From positions 1-64,000 of the forward strand of contig NZ_JAMBOF010000009.1 in NCBI RefSeq assembly GCF_023715485.1: 64,000 bases of DNA, written 5' to 3'. Under the pieces are notes generated by a model. It was not told the DNA's origin. It searched no databases and worked only from the letters and a program-made list of their open reading frames with translations. The translations under genes and the position numbers were made by a program. Below are positions 46,798 to 56,574 of the stretch, in pieces. This DNA comes from Mesobacillus subterraneus (GTDB lineage Bacteria; Bacillota; Bacilli; Bacillales; Cytobacillaceae). Positions within the stretch are counted from its first letter, which is position 1, and each line of letters starts with the position of its first letter.

Positions 46798-48018
46798 CTA
46801 TCGTTTTAAGTTTACGAGCTCTTGGAGAATCTCATCAGATGTTGTAATGATTCTTGTGTTTGCCTGAAACCCACGCTGAGCAGTTATCATTTCTGTGAAT
46901 TCTTCAGAAAGGTCGACGTTAGACATTTCTAATGCGCCGGCAGCAATCGATCCCCGCCCTTCACCAGGAACGTTGATGTTTGCGGTTCCTGAGTTTACTG
47001 ATTCCTGGAATGTATTGTTTCCAGTCTTTGAGAGACCTGATGGATTGCTGAACTTCGCAAGCGCCAACTGTCCTAATGTCAAAACTAGACCGTTAGAAAA
47101 CACACCGTTGATTTCACCAGTTGAACCGATGTTGAAGCTCTCCAGGGCACCTTGTGTGTTGCCGTCAGGGTAGGCGTTGGCGTCCATGCTGCCGCCTTCC
47201 TTTGTCAAATCTTTGATAGGCATGTTAACTGTTAAAGTCCTTGCTCCGTTACTACCATCATTCACCTTTAACTCCAGAGATATATCAGCAGCAGGGTTAT
47301 TGGGATCATAATCAGGGATTGTAATATTCTGTTCTACAATATTTGCTCTAGGGTTCGCTGGGTCAACAGTGATTGACTTATCCTCAAAAGAAAGTTTCCA
47401 AGAACCATTTGCAGCATTTACAGGTGAAATTTTCAAATCAATTACATGTTCTATTCCTTCATCATCAACAACTTTTATTTGCTGCAATAGATCGGAATTA
47501 CCTTTCGCTTCTTTTGGAAGGTTCCCCTTCATGACTAACTCAGTTGTTTGTCTTGCAGGTAAAAGAGCATTCACATTTACAGTGACATCTTCCAATACAC
47601 CGTTCTTTAATGATTGTACTTTCATTCCCTCACCAGTAACAAGAGTCCCATTATCATCAAGATAAAAGTTCCCGGCACGTGTATACATCTGAGATTGACC
47701 TTGCTTGACAACAAAATAGCCATCTCCTGAAATTGCAAGGTCAAGCGCACGGCCAGTTGTTTGCAAGCTAGATTGTGTATCGATTGTATCGACGCTTGCA
47801 ATTGTAGATCCTAATCCTACCTGCATTGGGTTTTTGCCGCCTTTATTTTGGGTGGCGGCACTAGCTCCTGAAATCGTTTGGTTCATTGTATCTTTAAAAG
47901 TGACACGGCCCTTTTTGAAGCCGTATGTATTTACATTGGCAATATTATTACCGATCACGTCTAATTTTGTTTGAAAGTTTTTCATTCCGCTAATTCCTGA
48001 GTACATTGAACGAAGCAT
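46798..48018 (-). CDS. flgE: Flagellar hook protein FlgE
   Basis: 406 residues. N-terminal rod/hook motif LRSMYSGISGMKNFQTKLDVIGNNIANVNTYGFKK; C-terminal hook motif ALEMSNVDLSEEFTEMITAQRGFQANTRIITTSDEILQELVNLKR; the central FlgE D1/D2 domains form the exposed part. As I recall, the B. subtilis hook protein is markedly shorter (about 264 residues), so the inserted surface domain is larger here. ATG with AAGGAG 8 nt upstream. Confidence 0.96.
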   Translation of the reverse strand: MLRSMYSGISGMKNFQTKLDVIGNNIANVNTYGFKKGRVTFKDTMNQTISGASAATQNKGGKNPMQVGLGSTIASVDTIDTQSSLQTTGRALDLAISGDGYFVVKQGQSQMYTRAGNFYLDDNGTLVTGEGMKVQSLKNGVLEDVTVNVNALLPARQTTELVMKGNLPKEAKGNSDLLQQIKVVDDEGIEHVIDLKISPVNAANGSWKLSFEDKSITVDPANPRANIVEQNITIPDYDPNNPAADISLELKVNDGSNGARTLTVNMPIKDLTKEGGSMDANAYPDGNTQGALESFNIGSTGEINGVFSNGLVLTLGQLALAKFSNPSGLSKTGNNTFQESVNSGTANINVPGEGRGSIAAGALEMSNVDLSEEFTEMITAQRGFQANTRIITTSDEILQELVNLKR

Positions 48019-48098
48019 TTATAAAACTCCTTCCTATTCTAGGGGCTGCTTCTTTCGGTCCACAGCCCAGGCCTCCGTAAAGGTCCAGCCTTGTTATC

Positions 48099-48488
48099 TT
48101 AAATTTCCATGACAATTGTGCCATTAATATTCGTGAAAATTTGTTCGGCGGCTTCTTGCCTTCCCATAGCCGTAATAACCGTATTATTTTTCGCACTGAC
48201 GATCAGAGCTGCATCTCTTAGCAGCACGAGTGAATCAGTCACTCCCTTAGCCTTGGCCTGTTTTACTTTTTCTTCGATCCTGGACCACCTGTCTTGGGAA
48301 ATATCAATTCCACGCTGGACAAGTCGGTCACTCGCATGCTTGCTTATTGTCAGCTTACTTTTAGATTGGATTGCTGATTGCAGCTGCAAGGAAAAAGGTG
48401 TTTGTGTTAAATGATTCGTTTTAACGGGCTTTTTATCGTTCCTGCTAACAGGCAGTGACTGAATCGGACGGAAATTCGCCTTTTCCAT
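48099..48488 (-). CDS. Flagellar operon protein (TIGR02530/flg_new family)
   Basis: 129 residues; about 50 polar residues lead to a conserved C-terminal domain beginning ISKHASDRLVQRGIDIS. This matches the family annotated as a flagellar operon protein next to flgD and flgE in Firmicutes. No catalytic motif is evident; a hook assembly role is inferred from position. ATG with GGGAAGTGA upstream; 17 nt after flgD. Confidence 0.88.
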   Translation of the reverse strand: MEKANFRPIQSLPVSRNDKKPVKTNHLTQTPFSLQLQSAIQSKSKLTISKHASDRLVQRGIDISQDRWSRIEEKVKQAKAKGVTDSLVLLRDAALIVSAKNNTVITAMGRQEAAEQIFTNINGTIVMEI

Positions 48489-48505
48489 CTCATCACTTCC
48501 CTACA

Positions 48506-49135
48506 TCATTGAATTTTGGTAATTTGTGAAGAAATAATGCTTGTGTTGCCTTCATCAGCCAGCACATATGATGTTTTTCCGTTTTTAAAAGATACTGATT
48601 GAACTAAAGCAGATTTCTCTTGCTTATTTTCATCAAGATAAGTGACTGTCTTTCCGATTAACATACTTGCCTGAAGGATGTGATTTTCACTTGATAGTTC
48701 ATTGATTTGTGAAATATTTGCTGGTTCAAGCTTCGTGCCATCTTCAAGTATAAAAGAAACATTATCTTCTTTGAATTGGACGGATGCGACTTTTCCAGTA
48801 CCCTCTTTGATGGTTTCCTGCCCATTACTTCCTTCAACCTTATGCCAGGTAATTTCCTTGCCGACGAACTGGCTATATGAAATCATTTTGTTCTGCTGTT
48901 CAGCCTGAACAAAACGGTCAATCGACTTTCCCATATTTGTAATTTGCTCAAGTGTTGAAAATGTCGCCATTTGTGCTATAAAATCCTTATCCTGCATGGG
49001 ATTCATTGGATCTTGGTTCTGGAGTTGGGTCATCAAGATTTTCAGGAAATCATCTTTCCCAAGAATATCCGAACCAGTCTTTCTATCCTTTTGAAGATTT
49101 GAGAGCAGATAAGAAGAATTAATTGTATTCACCAT
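48506..49135 (-). CDS. flgD: Flagellar hook cap / scaffolding protein FlgD
   Basis: 209 residues. N-terminal FlgD motif DDFLKILMTQLQNQDPMNPMQDKDFIAQMATFSTLEQ is intact; the C-terminal part has an extended beta-domain (VGKEITWHKVEG..., IGKTVTYLDENKQ). It caps the growing hook. Start chosen: ATG at 49135, 9 nt after GGAGG; an ATG two codons upstream is too close to the site. Confidence 0.95.
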   Translation of the reverse strand: MVNTINSSYLLSNLQKDRKTGSDILGKDDFLKILMTQLQNQDPMNPMQDKDFIAQMATFSTLEQITNMGKSIDRFVQAEQQNKMISYSQFVGKEITWHKVEGSNGQETIKEGTGKVASVQFKEDNVSFILEDGTKLEPANISQINELSSENHILQASMLIGKTVTYLDENKQEKSALVQSVSFKNGKTSYVLADEGNTSIISSQITKIQ

Positions 49136-49148
49136 CGTCATAGTCCTC

Positions 49149-50390
49149 CTATACTTCGGTGTTCAGCAGAGCTTCCTCAAAAGAAAGGTTAAATTCAGCT
49201 TTTTCTTCTTTCTTTTCCTGCTCTTGCCTGTCCGGCTGTCTGTGCTGCTGTTGGGAATCTCTGTTCAGGAATCGTTCCTGCTGAGTTGTCTGCTGGGTGA
49301 TTTCGATTCTTTCCACCGAAATATTTTGTGCAGCAAACGCCTGCTTAAGACCATTTATCTGGGATTCCAGTGTATCCTTTGCAGTCCCGCTCGAGGTTAT
49401 GATCCTGGCCATCATCGTATGGTCCTTTTGGAACAATTCTACCCGAATGCTTCCAAGATGCTCTGGAAATAACTTGATAAATAGTTTTTGTGTTCCTCCG
49501 CTATTTATAAATTGCGACTTAGAGAGAATCGATTCAAATTGTTTCATTAATTGTTCAGCCGATACTGGCTTTTCTGGACTATTCATCATCAATGTCAGTT
49601 GTTCAGCCCTCGCCATTTGAGGAAGGAATGCAATCGTTCCTGTTTGTCCCTCAGCTTTGATACTAGATCCTCCGTCTCCTGAAACATTCGCTTCAGAAAA
49701 AAGTGGATTTTTTGAGTTTGAAAGGTTTAATTCACCGGCTAAACGGGTAAAACGGCTTTGTAAATATTCCGTTGGGTTGCTTCCAGCACTCTGTTTTACC
49801 AGATTATCTAATTTCTCTCCAAGATTTCGCAAACTTTCTTTAAGCGGATGTGTATTCTTTTGTTCATATCCGTCTGCATATTTTTCCATCAAATCATAAA
49901 GCTTTAATGCCTTTATTGCATGAATTTCACTTTTTTCAAGCTTGATTGCCAAATCTTTTTGCGGAAGATTTGCTATAGCGCCTAATAATGCGGCAAGCGA
50001 GGCAAATAACTCTTCTTCTGGCATCTCTTGAAGTTCCGTTTCATTCAGTGCTGACCATTTTTGGATCAAAAGATTTAGTTCATCTTCGCTTATGCCAAAG
50101 TGTTCCAAAGCTTTTTCAAGAAAATCCCCTGAGTCAGAAATTAAAATACCGAATAGCTCTCCACCCTCTTCTAAATCTAGAAGATCACCAGTTTTTAGGA
50201 ATGCAATTAAATCATTTAGTTTTTCATCAGGGTTTTTTACCTGTTCAGTTGCTGTGCCACTAACGTTTGCATTACCCATTATTAACCCTGCCATCATTCC
50301 GGCAAAACCACCTGAATTACCAGTCTTGTCTGACACTTGCTGTTTTCCAGCTGCAATTGTATTAAAAAAGCCTAGGCCTCCTACTTCCAT
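49149..50390 (-). CDS. fliK: Flagellar hook-length control protein FliK
   Basis: 413 residues. The N-terminal two-thirds is variable, helical and polar. The C-terminal Flg_hook domain (about 300-375) carries KLFIKLFPEHLGSIRVELFQKDHTMMARIITS, the part that contacts FlhB; the tail is Q/R/E-rich. FliK measures hook length and triggers FlhB switching. Start chosen: ATG at 50390, 6 nt after GGGAGGTG. It ends 13 nt before flgD. Confidence 0.93.
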   Translation of the reverse strand: MEVGGLGFFNTIAAGKQQVSDKTGNSGGFAGMMAGLIMGNANVSGTATEQVKNPDEKLNDLIAFLKTGDLLDLEEGGELFGILISDSGDFLEKALEHFGISEDELNLLIQKWSALNETELQEMPEEELFASLAALLGAIANLPQKDLAIKLEKSEIHAIKALKLYDLMEKYADGYEQKNTHPLKESLRNLGEKLDNLVKQSAGSNPTEYLQSRFTRLAGELNLSNSKNPLFSEANVSGDGGSSIKAEGQTGTIAFLPQMARAEQLTLMMNSPEKPVSAEQLMKQFESILSKSQFINSGGTQKLFIKLFPEHLGSIRVELFQKDHTMMARIITSSGTAKDTLESQINGLKQAFAAQNISVERIEITQQTTQQERFLNRDSQQQHRQPDRQEQEKKEEKAEFNLSFEEALLNTEV

Positions 50391-50424
50391 TCTTTCACCT
50401 CCCTTCAAATAAGGTTTGTAAAGG

Positions 50425-51024
50425 CTAATTATTCTGTGATTCGTTTGTAAGCAATTCTGTATATTTCGCTGCATCCTCAGACGGCATCTTCTCCATTATC
50501 GCCGCGAGTGTTTCAGGTTTAATATTTGTCAGAATTTTTATCGCTTCATCAGATTCCATCTTAGCGATTATTGGAGCAGCGCTCTTTGCTGACATAGTTT
50601 CATATGTTTTCACAATTTCCTTGAAGGCACGCTTATTTTCTTCCTGGATTGCAGTCAATTCTTCAATTTGAGCTTCCAACTGTGTTTTTTCCAGCTCCAT
50701 CCGCTCAACCTGCAAATCCTTGCTTTCAATTTTCGTCTGCAGTTGTTCCATTTTTGCTTCACGGTCTTTAATCTCGGCTTCCAGGCTTATGATGTCCTCT
50801 TCATATTCTTCAATAGATGGCTGCTTTTCATCTTTGACATAGTCCGAAATAAAAGGAATTTTCACCCCGAGCCCCTTCGCCGTTTCGAAAACATTGATTC
50901 CTGCAAAAGATAGCACTACCAATGCTATTACAATTGCGAAAAGCGATGGTATTACAACTACAAACAGCAACCATTGAAACCTATTAACATGCTGACCTTC
51001 TTTTTCCTCGATGCTTTGTCCCAT
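50425..51024 (-). CDS. ylxF: YlxF, MgtE-N-like coiled-coil membrane protein
   Basis: 199 residues. One membrane helix near the start (about 15-45), then a long coiled coil (about 75-135) and a C-terminal MgtE_N-like helical module with the repeated MESDEAIKILTNIKPETLAAIMEKMPSEDAAKYTELL pattern. It lies between fliJ and fliK, as in B. subtilis. Similar to MotE-type proteins; a chaperone-like role for export or the motor is inferred. Confidence 0.88.
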   Translation of the reverse strand: MGQSIEEKEGQHVNRFQWLLFVVVIPSLFAIVIALVVLSFAGINVFETAKGLGVKIPFISDYVKDEKQPSIEEYEEDIISLEAEIKDREAKMEQLQTKIESKDLQVERMELEKTQLEAQIEELTAIQEENKRAFKEIVKTYETMSAKSAAPIIAKMESDEAIKILTNIKPETLAAIMEKMPSEDAAKYTELLTNESQNN

Positions 51025-51028
51025 TAAA

Positions 51029-51484
51029 TCACCTTATTTCCCGGTTCATATATTGCTGAATCGAGATTTCATCCATCAACTTGCCCTCTGCAAACTTTTC
51101 ATCAGCAAGAAATTTTAGATGGTCCTTCTCTTTGATCTTTTCAAATTTTTTAACTTCAACATTCTTTTCCATTAGCTGCATTTGTTGATAGTTCATAATA
51201 TTCCTGGCATTCATAACAACTTTTTGATAGTGCGCTATCGATTTTTCTAAATTGCCGATAAACTGTTGATGGTGGCGTATTTCCTGTACTGGCAATCCGC
51301 TGACCAAACGGCCAGATTGATAGCTTTCAAGATCCTCTTTCTTCTTCAGGAGATGGTAAAGCCTGTCAGCAGCTTCCTCAAATTTCTTTACTGAATCCTG
51401 GTATATAACTTGTGCTTCATCTTTCTCCCTGGATTTAATTGACAGGATTTTATCGAATTTATACTGATAGCGCATTGTAACCAT
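51029..51484 (-). CDS. fliJ: Flagellar export chaperone FliJ
   Basis: 151 residues, almost wholly coiled coil, with the FliJ N-terminus YKFDKILSIKSREKDEAQVIYQ. It sits in the FliI hexamer channel and promotes export. Start chosen: ATG at 51484 next to GGAGAGG, overlapping the fliI stop (TGATG). A downstream ATG three codons on is an alternative. Confidence 0.93.
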   Translation of the reverse strand: MVTMRYQYKFDKILSIKSREKDEAQVIYQDSVKKFEEAADRLYHLLKKKEDLESYQSGRLVSGLPVQEIRHHQQFIGNLEKSIAHYQKVVMNARNIMNYQQMQLMEKNVEVKKFEKIKEKDHLKFLADEKFAEGKLMDEISIQQYMNREIR

Positions 51485-52797
51485 CAACCTCTCCTTACTA
51501 ATTGCAACAGTTCCTGGACACTTTCATTTATCGATACTTTTTCGTTTGTACCCTGCTTCAAGAAATTCAGAATTTGCGGGTATTTCATGATTGCTTCATC
51601 TATTTCAGCTGATGACCCTTTTTTATAGGCACCGATATTAATCAAGTCTTCGGAGTTTATATAGGTGCTTAATAACTCTCTTAGCCTCTCTGCTGCTTTT
51701 ACATGGTCGTCACTGACAATATTGTTCATGATCCTGCTTATGCTCTTTAACACATTTACTGCAGGATACTGGCCCTTATTAGCTAAATCCCTGTCTAACA
51801 CAAAGTGTCCGTCAAGGATCCCCCGCACTGTATCTGCTATTGGCTCATTCATATCGTCACCGTCTACGAGTACCGTATAAAAACCAGTGATCGAACCGAA
51901 TTCATTTGTGCCAGTCCTTTCAAGAAGTCTTGAAAGGATTGCGAAAACAGAAGGCGTGTAGCCTTTTGTAGTCGGAGGTTCTCCGACCGCAAGTCCTACT
52001 TCACGCTGAGCCATTGCCACACGTGTAACCGAATCCATCATCAACATCACATTGAGCCCTTTATCGCGAAAGTATTCAGCTATGGCAGTAGCAGTATAAG
52101 CGCCTTTGATCCTCATTAGAGCAGGCTGGTCTGAAGTGGCGACCACGACAATCGACCGTTTTAAACCCTCTGGGCCAAGGTCGCGTTCAATAAACTCTCT
52201 TACTTCACGTCCACGTTCGCCGATTAATCCAATGACATTTAAGTCTGCAGTAGTATTCCTCGCAATCATCCCCAGCAAGGTACTTTTCCCGACGCCGCTG
52301 CCAGCAAATATCCCAACACGCTGCCCATTGCCTACTGTCAACAGACTGTCAATCATCCTTACACCTACTTCAATCGGTTCAGAGATTGGCGGCCTGCTCA
52401 ACGGATTAGGAGGATCTTGTTCAGTAGGGACTGAAGCCAAGCCTTTTGGAAGGCTTGATTGATCCAAAGGCACACCTAGTGAGTCTACGACTTTTCCAAT
52501 TAATCCCGGGCCAGCTTTAATCTCAAGCGGCTTCATTGTTGTTTCTACCAGGCTGCCCGGAGAAATGTCATGGAGTGATGTATATGGCATAAGAATGACA
52601 TTTTCGTCTTGAAAACCGACCACTTCTGCCTGTATTTGCCGCTTCTTCTTGGTGCCCACATGGATGAAGCAAACATCGCCTATCGAGCTTTCGGGACCCT
52701 GAGACTCGATCATCAAGCCGACAACTCTTTTGACCCGACCAAATCGCTTAAAGCTATCCATGAAATCAATATGATCGATTAAATCTGAAGCCTTCAC
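51484..52797 (-). CDS. fliI: Flagellum-specific export ATPase FliI
   Basis: 437 residues of the F1-beta-like ATPase family. Walker A GIFAGSGVGKSTLL, the IGERGREVREFIE segment, Walker B VMLMMDSVTRVAMAQREVGLAVGEPP. It powers substrate unloading at the export gate with FliH and FliJ. GTG start, overlapping the fliH stop in TAGTG. Confidence 0.98.
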   Translation of the reverse strand: MKASDLIDHIDFMDSFKRFGRVKRVVGLMIESQGPESSIGDVCFIHVGTKKKRQIQAEVVGFQDENVILMPYTSLHDISPGSLVETTMKPLEIKAGPGLIGKVVDSLGVPLDQSSLPKGLASVPTEQDPPNPLSRPPISEPIEVGVRMIDSLLTVGNGQRVGIFAGSGVGKSTLLGMIARNTTADLNVIGLIGERGREVREFIERDLGPEGLKRSIVVVATSDQPALMRIKGAYTATAIAEYFRDKGLNVMLMMDSVTRVAMAQREVGLAVGEPPTTKGYTPSVFAILSRLLERTGTNEFGSITGFYTVLVDGDDMNEPIADTVRGILDGHFVLDRDLANKGQYPAVNVLKSISRIMNNIVSDDHVKAAERLRELLSTYINSEDLINIGAYKKGSSAEIDEAIMKYPQILNFLKQGTNEKVSINESVQELLQLVRRG

Positions 52798-53558
52798 TAT
52801 TGTTCACTCTCCAACAATTCGAACAGCTTTTGTTTGAGTTCTTCCAGCTGGCTGTCCACACTTGCGTCAATCCTGCCATTTTCCGATTCTATCAAGCAAG
52901 ATTCTTCATTCAATTCATCATTCGGGTAAATATAGAAATCTACTTCCTTAGGAAAAATCGCAATTAATTCTTCTTTTTGCGCTAGCAGGAATTGATAGTG
53001 ATTTGGATGAACATGCAGTTGAATATCTTTATAATCCCTGGCGTTTTTCAAAGCCCTCTTAACGAGAGAAAGGAACCCTTCATCGGCAGAAATTTTTTCT
53101 CCGATAATTTTACTGGCAATCTTCACTCCAAGATCCAGAATTACTTTTTCAGAAGATTCGATATGGTTACGGTAATCTCGTTTGGAGGCCTCAACTGTTT
53201 CCTGAGCAAAAAGAATCGCTTCACTGTATTCCTTGTAACCCTGGTTTTGACCATCCTGCAAGCCTTGTTCATATCCACTCTGCCTGGCTTCTTCTGCCAA
53301 GAGAACTTTTTGCTGCTCCCAATCTTCTCTTTCTCTTGAAATATGTTGTCGTATTTGTTCTGCCTCTGATGCTGCTCTTGAAACAAGACTTTCAGCTTCT
53401 AATTCAGCTTGGGCTATAATCCTCGCTCTTTCTGCTTCTGTATGAATAAAAACAGGTTGAACATCTTCTTTCCCACCTGTTTCTAAAGCACGTATTGAGA
53501 TGACTTTTTTCTCAACTGATTCCATACTGGTGAATTGTGACTTAATTAACCTAGACAA
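52797..53558 (-). CDS. fliH: Flagellar export regulator FliH
   Basis: 253 residues. The N-terminal part is highly charged and coiled; a G-rich YEQGLQDGQNQGYKEY region follows, then a FliH/V-ATPase subunit E-like C-terminal domain. It regulates FliI and links it to the C-ring. Start proposed: TTG at 53558 (MSRLIKSQF), 9 nt after GGAGGGG, overlapping the fliG stop by 8 nt; ATG at 53567 and earlier codons lie on or before the ribosome site. The start is less certain than the rest. Confidence 0.88.
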   Translation of the reverse strand: MSRLIKSQFTSMESVEKKVISIRALETGGKEDVQPVFIHTEAERARIIAQAELEAESLVSRAASEAEQIRQHISREREDWEQQKVLLAEEARQSGYEQGLQDGQNQGYKEYSEAILFAQETVEASKRDYRNHIESSEKVILDLGVKIASKIIGEKISADEGFLSLVKRALKNARDYKDIQLHVHPNHYQFLLAQKEELIAIFPKEVDFYIYPNDELNEESCLIESENGRIDASVDSQLEELKQKLFELLESEQ

Positions 53559-54567
53559 TGATATCATCCCCTCCGCCCCGGGCGATGACAATTTCACCAG
53601 CTTCTTCCAGACGGCGGATAATAGCTACAATTCTCGACTGTGCTTCTTCAACATCACGCAGCCTTACAGGGCCCATGAATTCCATTTCATCCTGGAAGGT
53701 TTCAACCATTCGTTTAGACATGTTTTTAAAGACAATTTCCTTCACTTCATCGCTTGAAACCTTAAGTGCAAGCATAAGGTCCTCGTTTTCACAGTCTCTA
53801 ATCACACGCTGGATTGCACGGTTATCAAGCGTAACGATATCTTCAAAGACAAACATCCTCTTTTTGATTTCCTCAGCCAGCTCGGGATCCTGTATTTCAA
53901 GTGCGTCCAGAATTGTCCGTTCAGTAGCTCGGTCAACACCATTCAATACATCTACAACAGCTTCTATTCCACCAGTTTGTGTATAGTCTTGTGTCACGGT
54001 AGCTGATAGTTTTCTTTCTAGAATCTGTTCAACTTCATTAATGATTTCAGGTGAAGTACTGTCCATGACAGCAATCCTTCTGGCAATGTCAGCCTGAACC
54101 TCTTGCGGCAATTCCGACAAAATTTGCCCTGCTTGAGCAGAATCTAAATATGACAGAATAAGGGCAATAGTCTGGGGATGCTCATTTTGGATAAAATTCA
54201 GAATTTGACCAGCGTCTGCTTTCCGTGCAAAATCAAAGGGTCTCACTTGCAAGGAGGATGTCAATCTATTAATGATCACTGCTGCCTGGTCGGTGCCTAA
54301 CGCTTTTTCAAGTACCGTCTTGGCATACCCGATGCCACCCTGAGTAATATAATCCTGGGCTAATGCAATGTTGTGAAATTCTTCTAAAATCTCCTCCTTG
54401 GCTAAGGAGTCAACTTTTTTTACTCCAGAGATTTCAAGAGTAAGTTTCTCTATTTCCTCTTCACTTAAATGTTTATAAACCGTTGCAGAAACGTCTGGTC
54501 CGAGTGAGATCAGGAGGATAGCTGCTTTCTGTTTTCCAGTAAGTTCTTTCTGTTCTTTCCGTGCCAT
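53551..54567 (-). CDS. fliG: Flagellar motor switch protein FliG
   Basis: 338 residues: N-terminal domain (TGKQKAAILLISLGPDVSATVYKHL), middle domain with EHPQTIALILSYL (EHPQ motif) and C-terminal torque helix with the charged VTLDNRAIQRVIRDCENEDL region. It connects FliF to FliM and interacts with stators. ATG with GGAGGGGG upstream, 11 nt from fliF. Confidence 0.98.
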   Translation of the reverse strand: MARKEQKELTGKQKAAILLISLGPDVSATVYKHLSEEEIEKLTLEISGVKKVDSLAKEEILEEFHNIALAQDYITQGGIGYAKTVLEKALGTDQAAVIINRLTSSLQVRPFDFARKADAGQILNFIQNEHPQTIALILSYLDSAQAGQILSELPQEVQADIARRIAVMDSTSPEIINEVEQILERKLSATVTQDYTQTGGIEAVVDVLNGVDRATERTILDALEIQDPELAEEIKKRMFVFEDIVTLDNRAIQRVIRDCENEDLMLALKVSSDEVKEIVFKNMSKRMVETFQDEMEFMGPVRLRDVEEAQSRIVAIIRRLEEAGEIVIARGGGDDIIV

Positions 54568-54578
54568 ATGTCCCCCTC

Positions 54579-56171
54579 CTACTCTTCAGAAATCCATGTA
54601 CGTAATAGCTTAGCGAAATCTTCCGGCTTCTCTTTAGCCATTTTTTCAAGTTGTTTTTTCTTCATTGTACTTTCCGTCTCGAGTTCTTTATTTACATCGG
54701 GTACACGAATTTGCTCATATTTCTCTTCAATAACAAACTCGTCTCCGACTTCAGTTTTTTTCGTTCTTATAAATAGAAGCAACAGGACTACAATTGCTGC
54801 AAGCAATAGCCCTCCAACAAGGTATACCCACCATGGAAGCTTTTCTACAACATTGTTTTCGAACGTAACCTTACCGTTGAACGGTTGGACAGATACAACG
54901 ACCTTATCCTCAATCACCTCATCCGTAAGTTCAGTTGCTAAAGAATTTTTATCAATTGTCGTACGGACGATCGTACCTAGAATTTTGGTAATATCGTCTA
55001 CCCGCTCCTGCGGCAATGAATTAGGATCATCAGGTGTTGGCGGTTCAACCATAACCTGTATCCCTAAATCCCTAACCTTGTACGGGCTTTCGGTAATTTC
55101 CTTACGGATTCTGCTGACTTCACTATTGATTGTTTCTTCAACTTTCTCGTAGTCTCCATTGCCATTGGCACCTTCGAGATATTGAGCACCATTAGAATCT
55201 GCCGGGTCACCGGTTTCTGTAACCCCTCCAACCTGATCAGCGTTTCCAGTGAACGTTTCAGTAATCCTTTGGGCACTGATCGCGATTCCTTCCATATTTT
55301 CTTTATCAACTGGTTCAACAAGGTTTTCTTCCCTGTTTTCTTGGGTAAAGTCAATATCGGCGGAAACGGAAACAACTACTTTATCGTGGCCCATCAGGGT
55401 GCCAAGCATGTTTTGTACTTGTCTTTGTACGTCTCTCTCAATTTGCTGTTTAATTTCGTGTTGAGAAGCAAAAGTAGCACCACTGGAATTATTTTCATTT
55501 TTTAAATCAAAATACTCAAAAAATTGATTCATGATGACGATATTATCTGTAGGAAGACTTGGAACACTTTTCGCAACCAGATGGTAAAGTGAATTGATTT
55601 GTTCTTCCTTGAACTGATATCCCGGGCTCGTATTCAATACAATGGAAGCCGAAGCCTGTTCTGTGCTATCGTTTACAAAGATGCCCTTCTCAGGCAGGTT
55701 GATCATTACCTTCGCATCATTTACGCCTTCAATGCCTTTCATCAATTCAGCAAGCTCTGTTTGCATTGCTTCAAGTTTCAAGACATTGAATTCATTATCT
55801 GTCATGCCAAGACCAGCATTCTGGCTGAAAAATGAATAATCAATGCTTCCTGATTTCGGGATCCCTTCGGCAGCTAGTTCCACTTTTAAACTATCAACCG
55901 ATTCCTCAGGAACTAAAATTGTTTTGCCTCCATCGGCAATTTCCGATGTGATGCCTCTTGCATCAAGGCTTTCTTTGATGGTGCCAGTTTCAGCAGGTGA
56001 AAGATTGCTGTAAAGCGGCACCAAAGAAGTTCTGGAAGTTAAGAAGGCTGTAAGTCCGGCAATTGCCAAAACAAAGAAAATAGACGCACCCAGACTAATT
56101 TTTTGCTTTCTGGTACGCCCTTGCCAGAAATCCTTCATTGTATGTAAATACTTTTGAACGGTTTCTTTCAT
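54579..56171 (-). CDS. fliF: Flagellar MS-ring protein FliF
   Basis: 530 residues with membrane helices near both ends (about 25-47 and 443-465), ring-building motifs between them (VPLYSNLSPAETGTIKESL, and LEAMQTELAELMKGIEGVNDAKVMINLP), and the FliG-binding C-terminus DFAKLLRTWISEE. ATG with GGGGGA upstream. It is the first membrane ring of basal body assembly. Confidence 0.98.
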   Translation of the reverse strand: MKETVQKYLHTMKDFWQGRTRKQKISLGASIFFVLAIAGLTAFLTSRTSLVPLYSNLSPAETGTIKESLDARGITSEIADGGKTILVPEESVDSLKVELAAEGIPKSGSIDYSFFSQNAGLGMTDNEFNVLKLEAMQTELAELMKGIEGVNDAKVMINLPEKGIFVNDSTEQASASIVLNTSPGYQFKEEQINSLYHLVAKSVPSLPTDNIVIMNQFFEYFDLKNENNSSGATFASQHEIKQQIERDVQRQVQNMLGTLMGHDKVVVSVSADIDFTQENREENLVEPVDKENMEGIAISAQRITETFTGNADQVGGVTETGDPADSNGAQYLEGANGNGDYEKVEETINSEVSRIRKEITESPYKVRDLGIQVMVEPPTPDDPNSLPQERVDDITKILGTIVRTTIDKNSLATELTDEVIEDKVVVSVQPFNGKVTFENNVVEKLPWWVYLVGGLLLAAIVVLLLLFIRTKKTEVGDEFVIEEKYEQIRVPDVNKELETESTMKKKQLEKMAKEKPEDFAKLLRTWISEE

Positions 56172-56248
56172 TTCAATCCCCCGGTTATTAAGTCTCTTCT
56201 TTTTATACAGCTAATAACCGCTATAATCTTAGTTTTTAGCCAATATTA

Positions 56249-56560
56249 TTAAACTTGCATTCTCATCATTTCCTGGTAAGCTTCAATCACTTTGTTTCGC
56301 ACTTCTAGGGTAGCCTGCATTGTTATGCTGGCTTTTTGGCTTGTAATCATTACTTGGTGCAGGTCAACATTCTCACCACGTGCCAATTTTTCTGTCATTG
56401 CATCCGATTGAAGCTGTGATTGATTTAAATTTTCAATTGATTGCTTAAGTACGGACGAAAAACTTTTTTGTGCTTCGTATGGTGTAGGTGTAGAGGTAGG
56501 CCCTTTTATTTCAAATGGCCTGACCATTTGGCTAACAGAATTAATTCCCGCTGTATTCAT
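56249..56560 (-). CDS. fliE: Flagellar rod/MS-ring junction protein FliE
   Basis: 103 residues. The FliE C-terminal motif ENVDLHQVMITSQKASITMQATLEVRNKVIEAYQEMMRMQ is intact. FliE links the MS ring with the rod. ATG with GGAGAGAAAC upstream. Confidence 0.96.
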   Translation of the reverse strand: MNTAGINSVSQMVRPFEIKGPTSTPTPYEAQKSFSSVLKQSIENLNQSQLQSDAMTEKLARGENVDLHQVMITSQKASITMQATLEVRNKVIEAYQEMMRMQV

Positions 56561-56574
56561 TTATGTTTCTCTCC

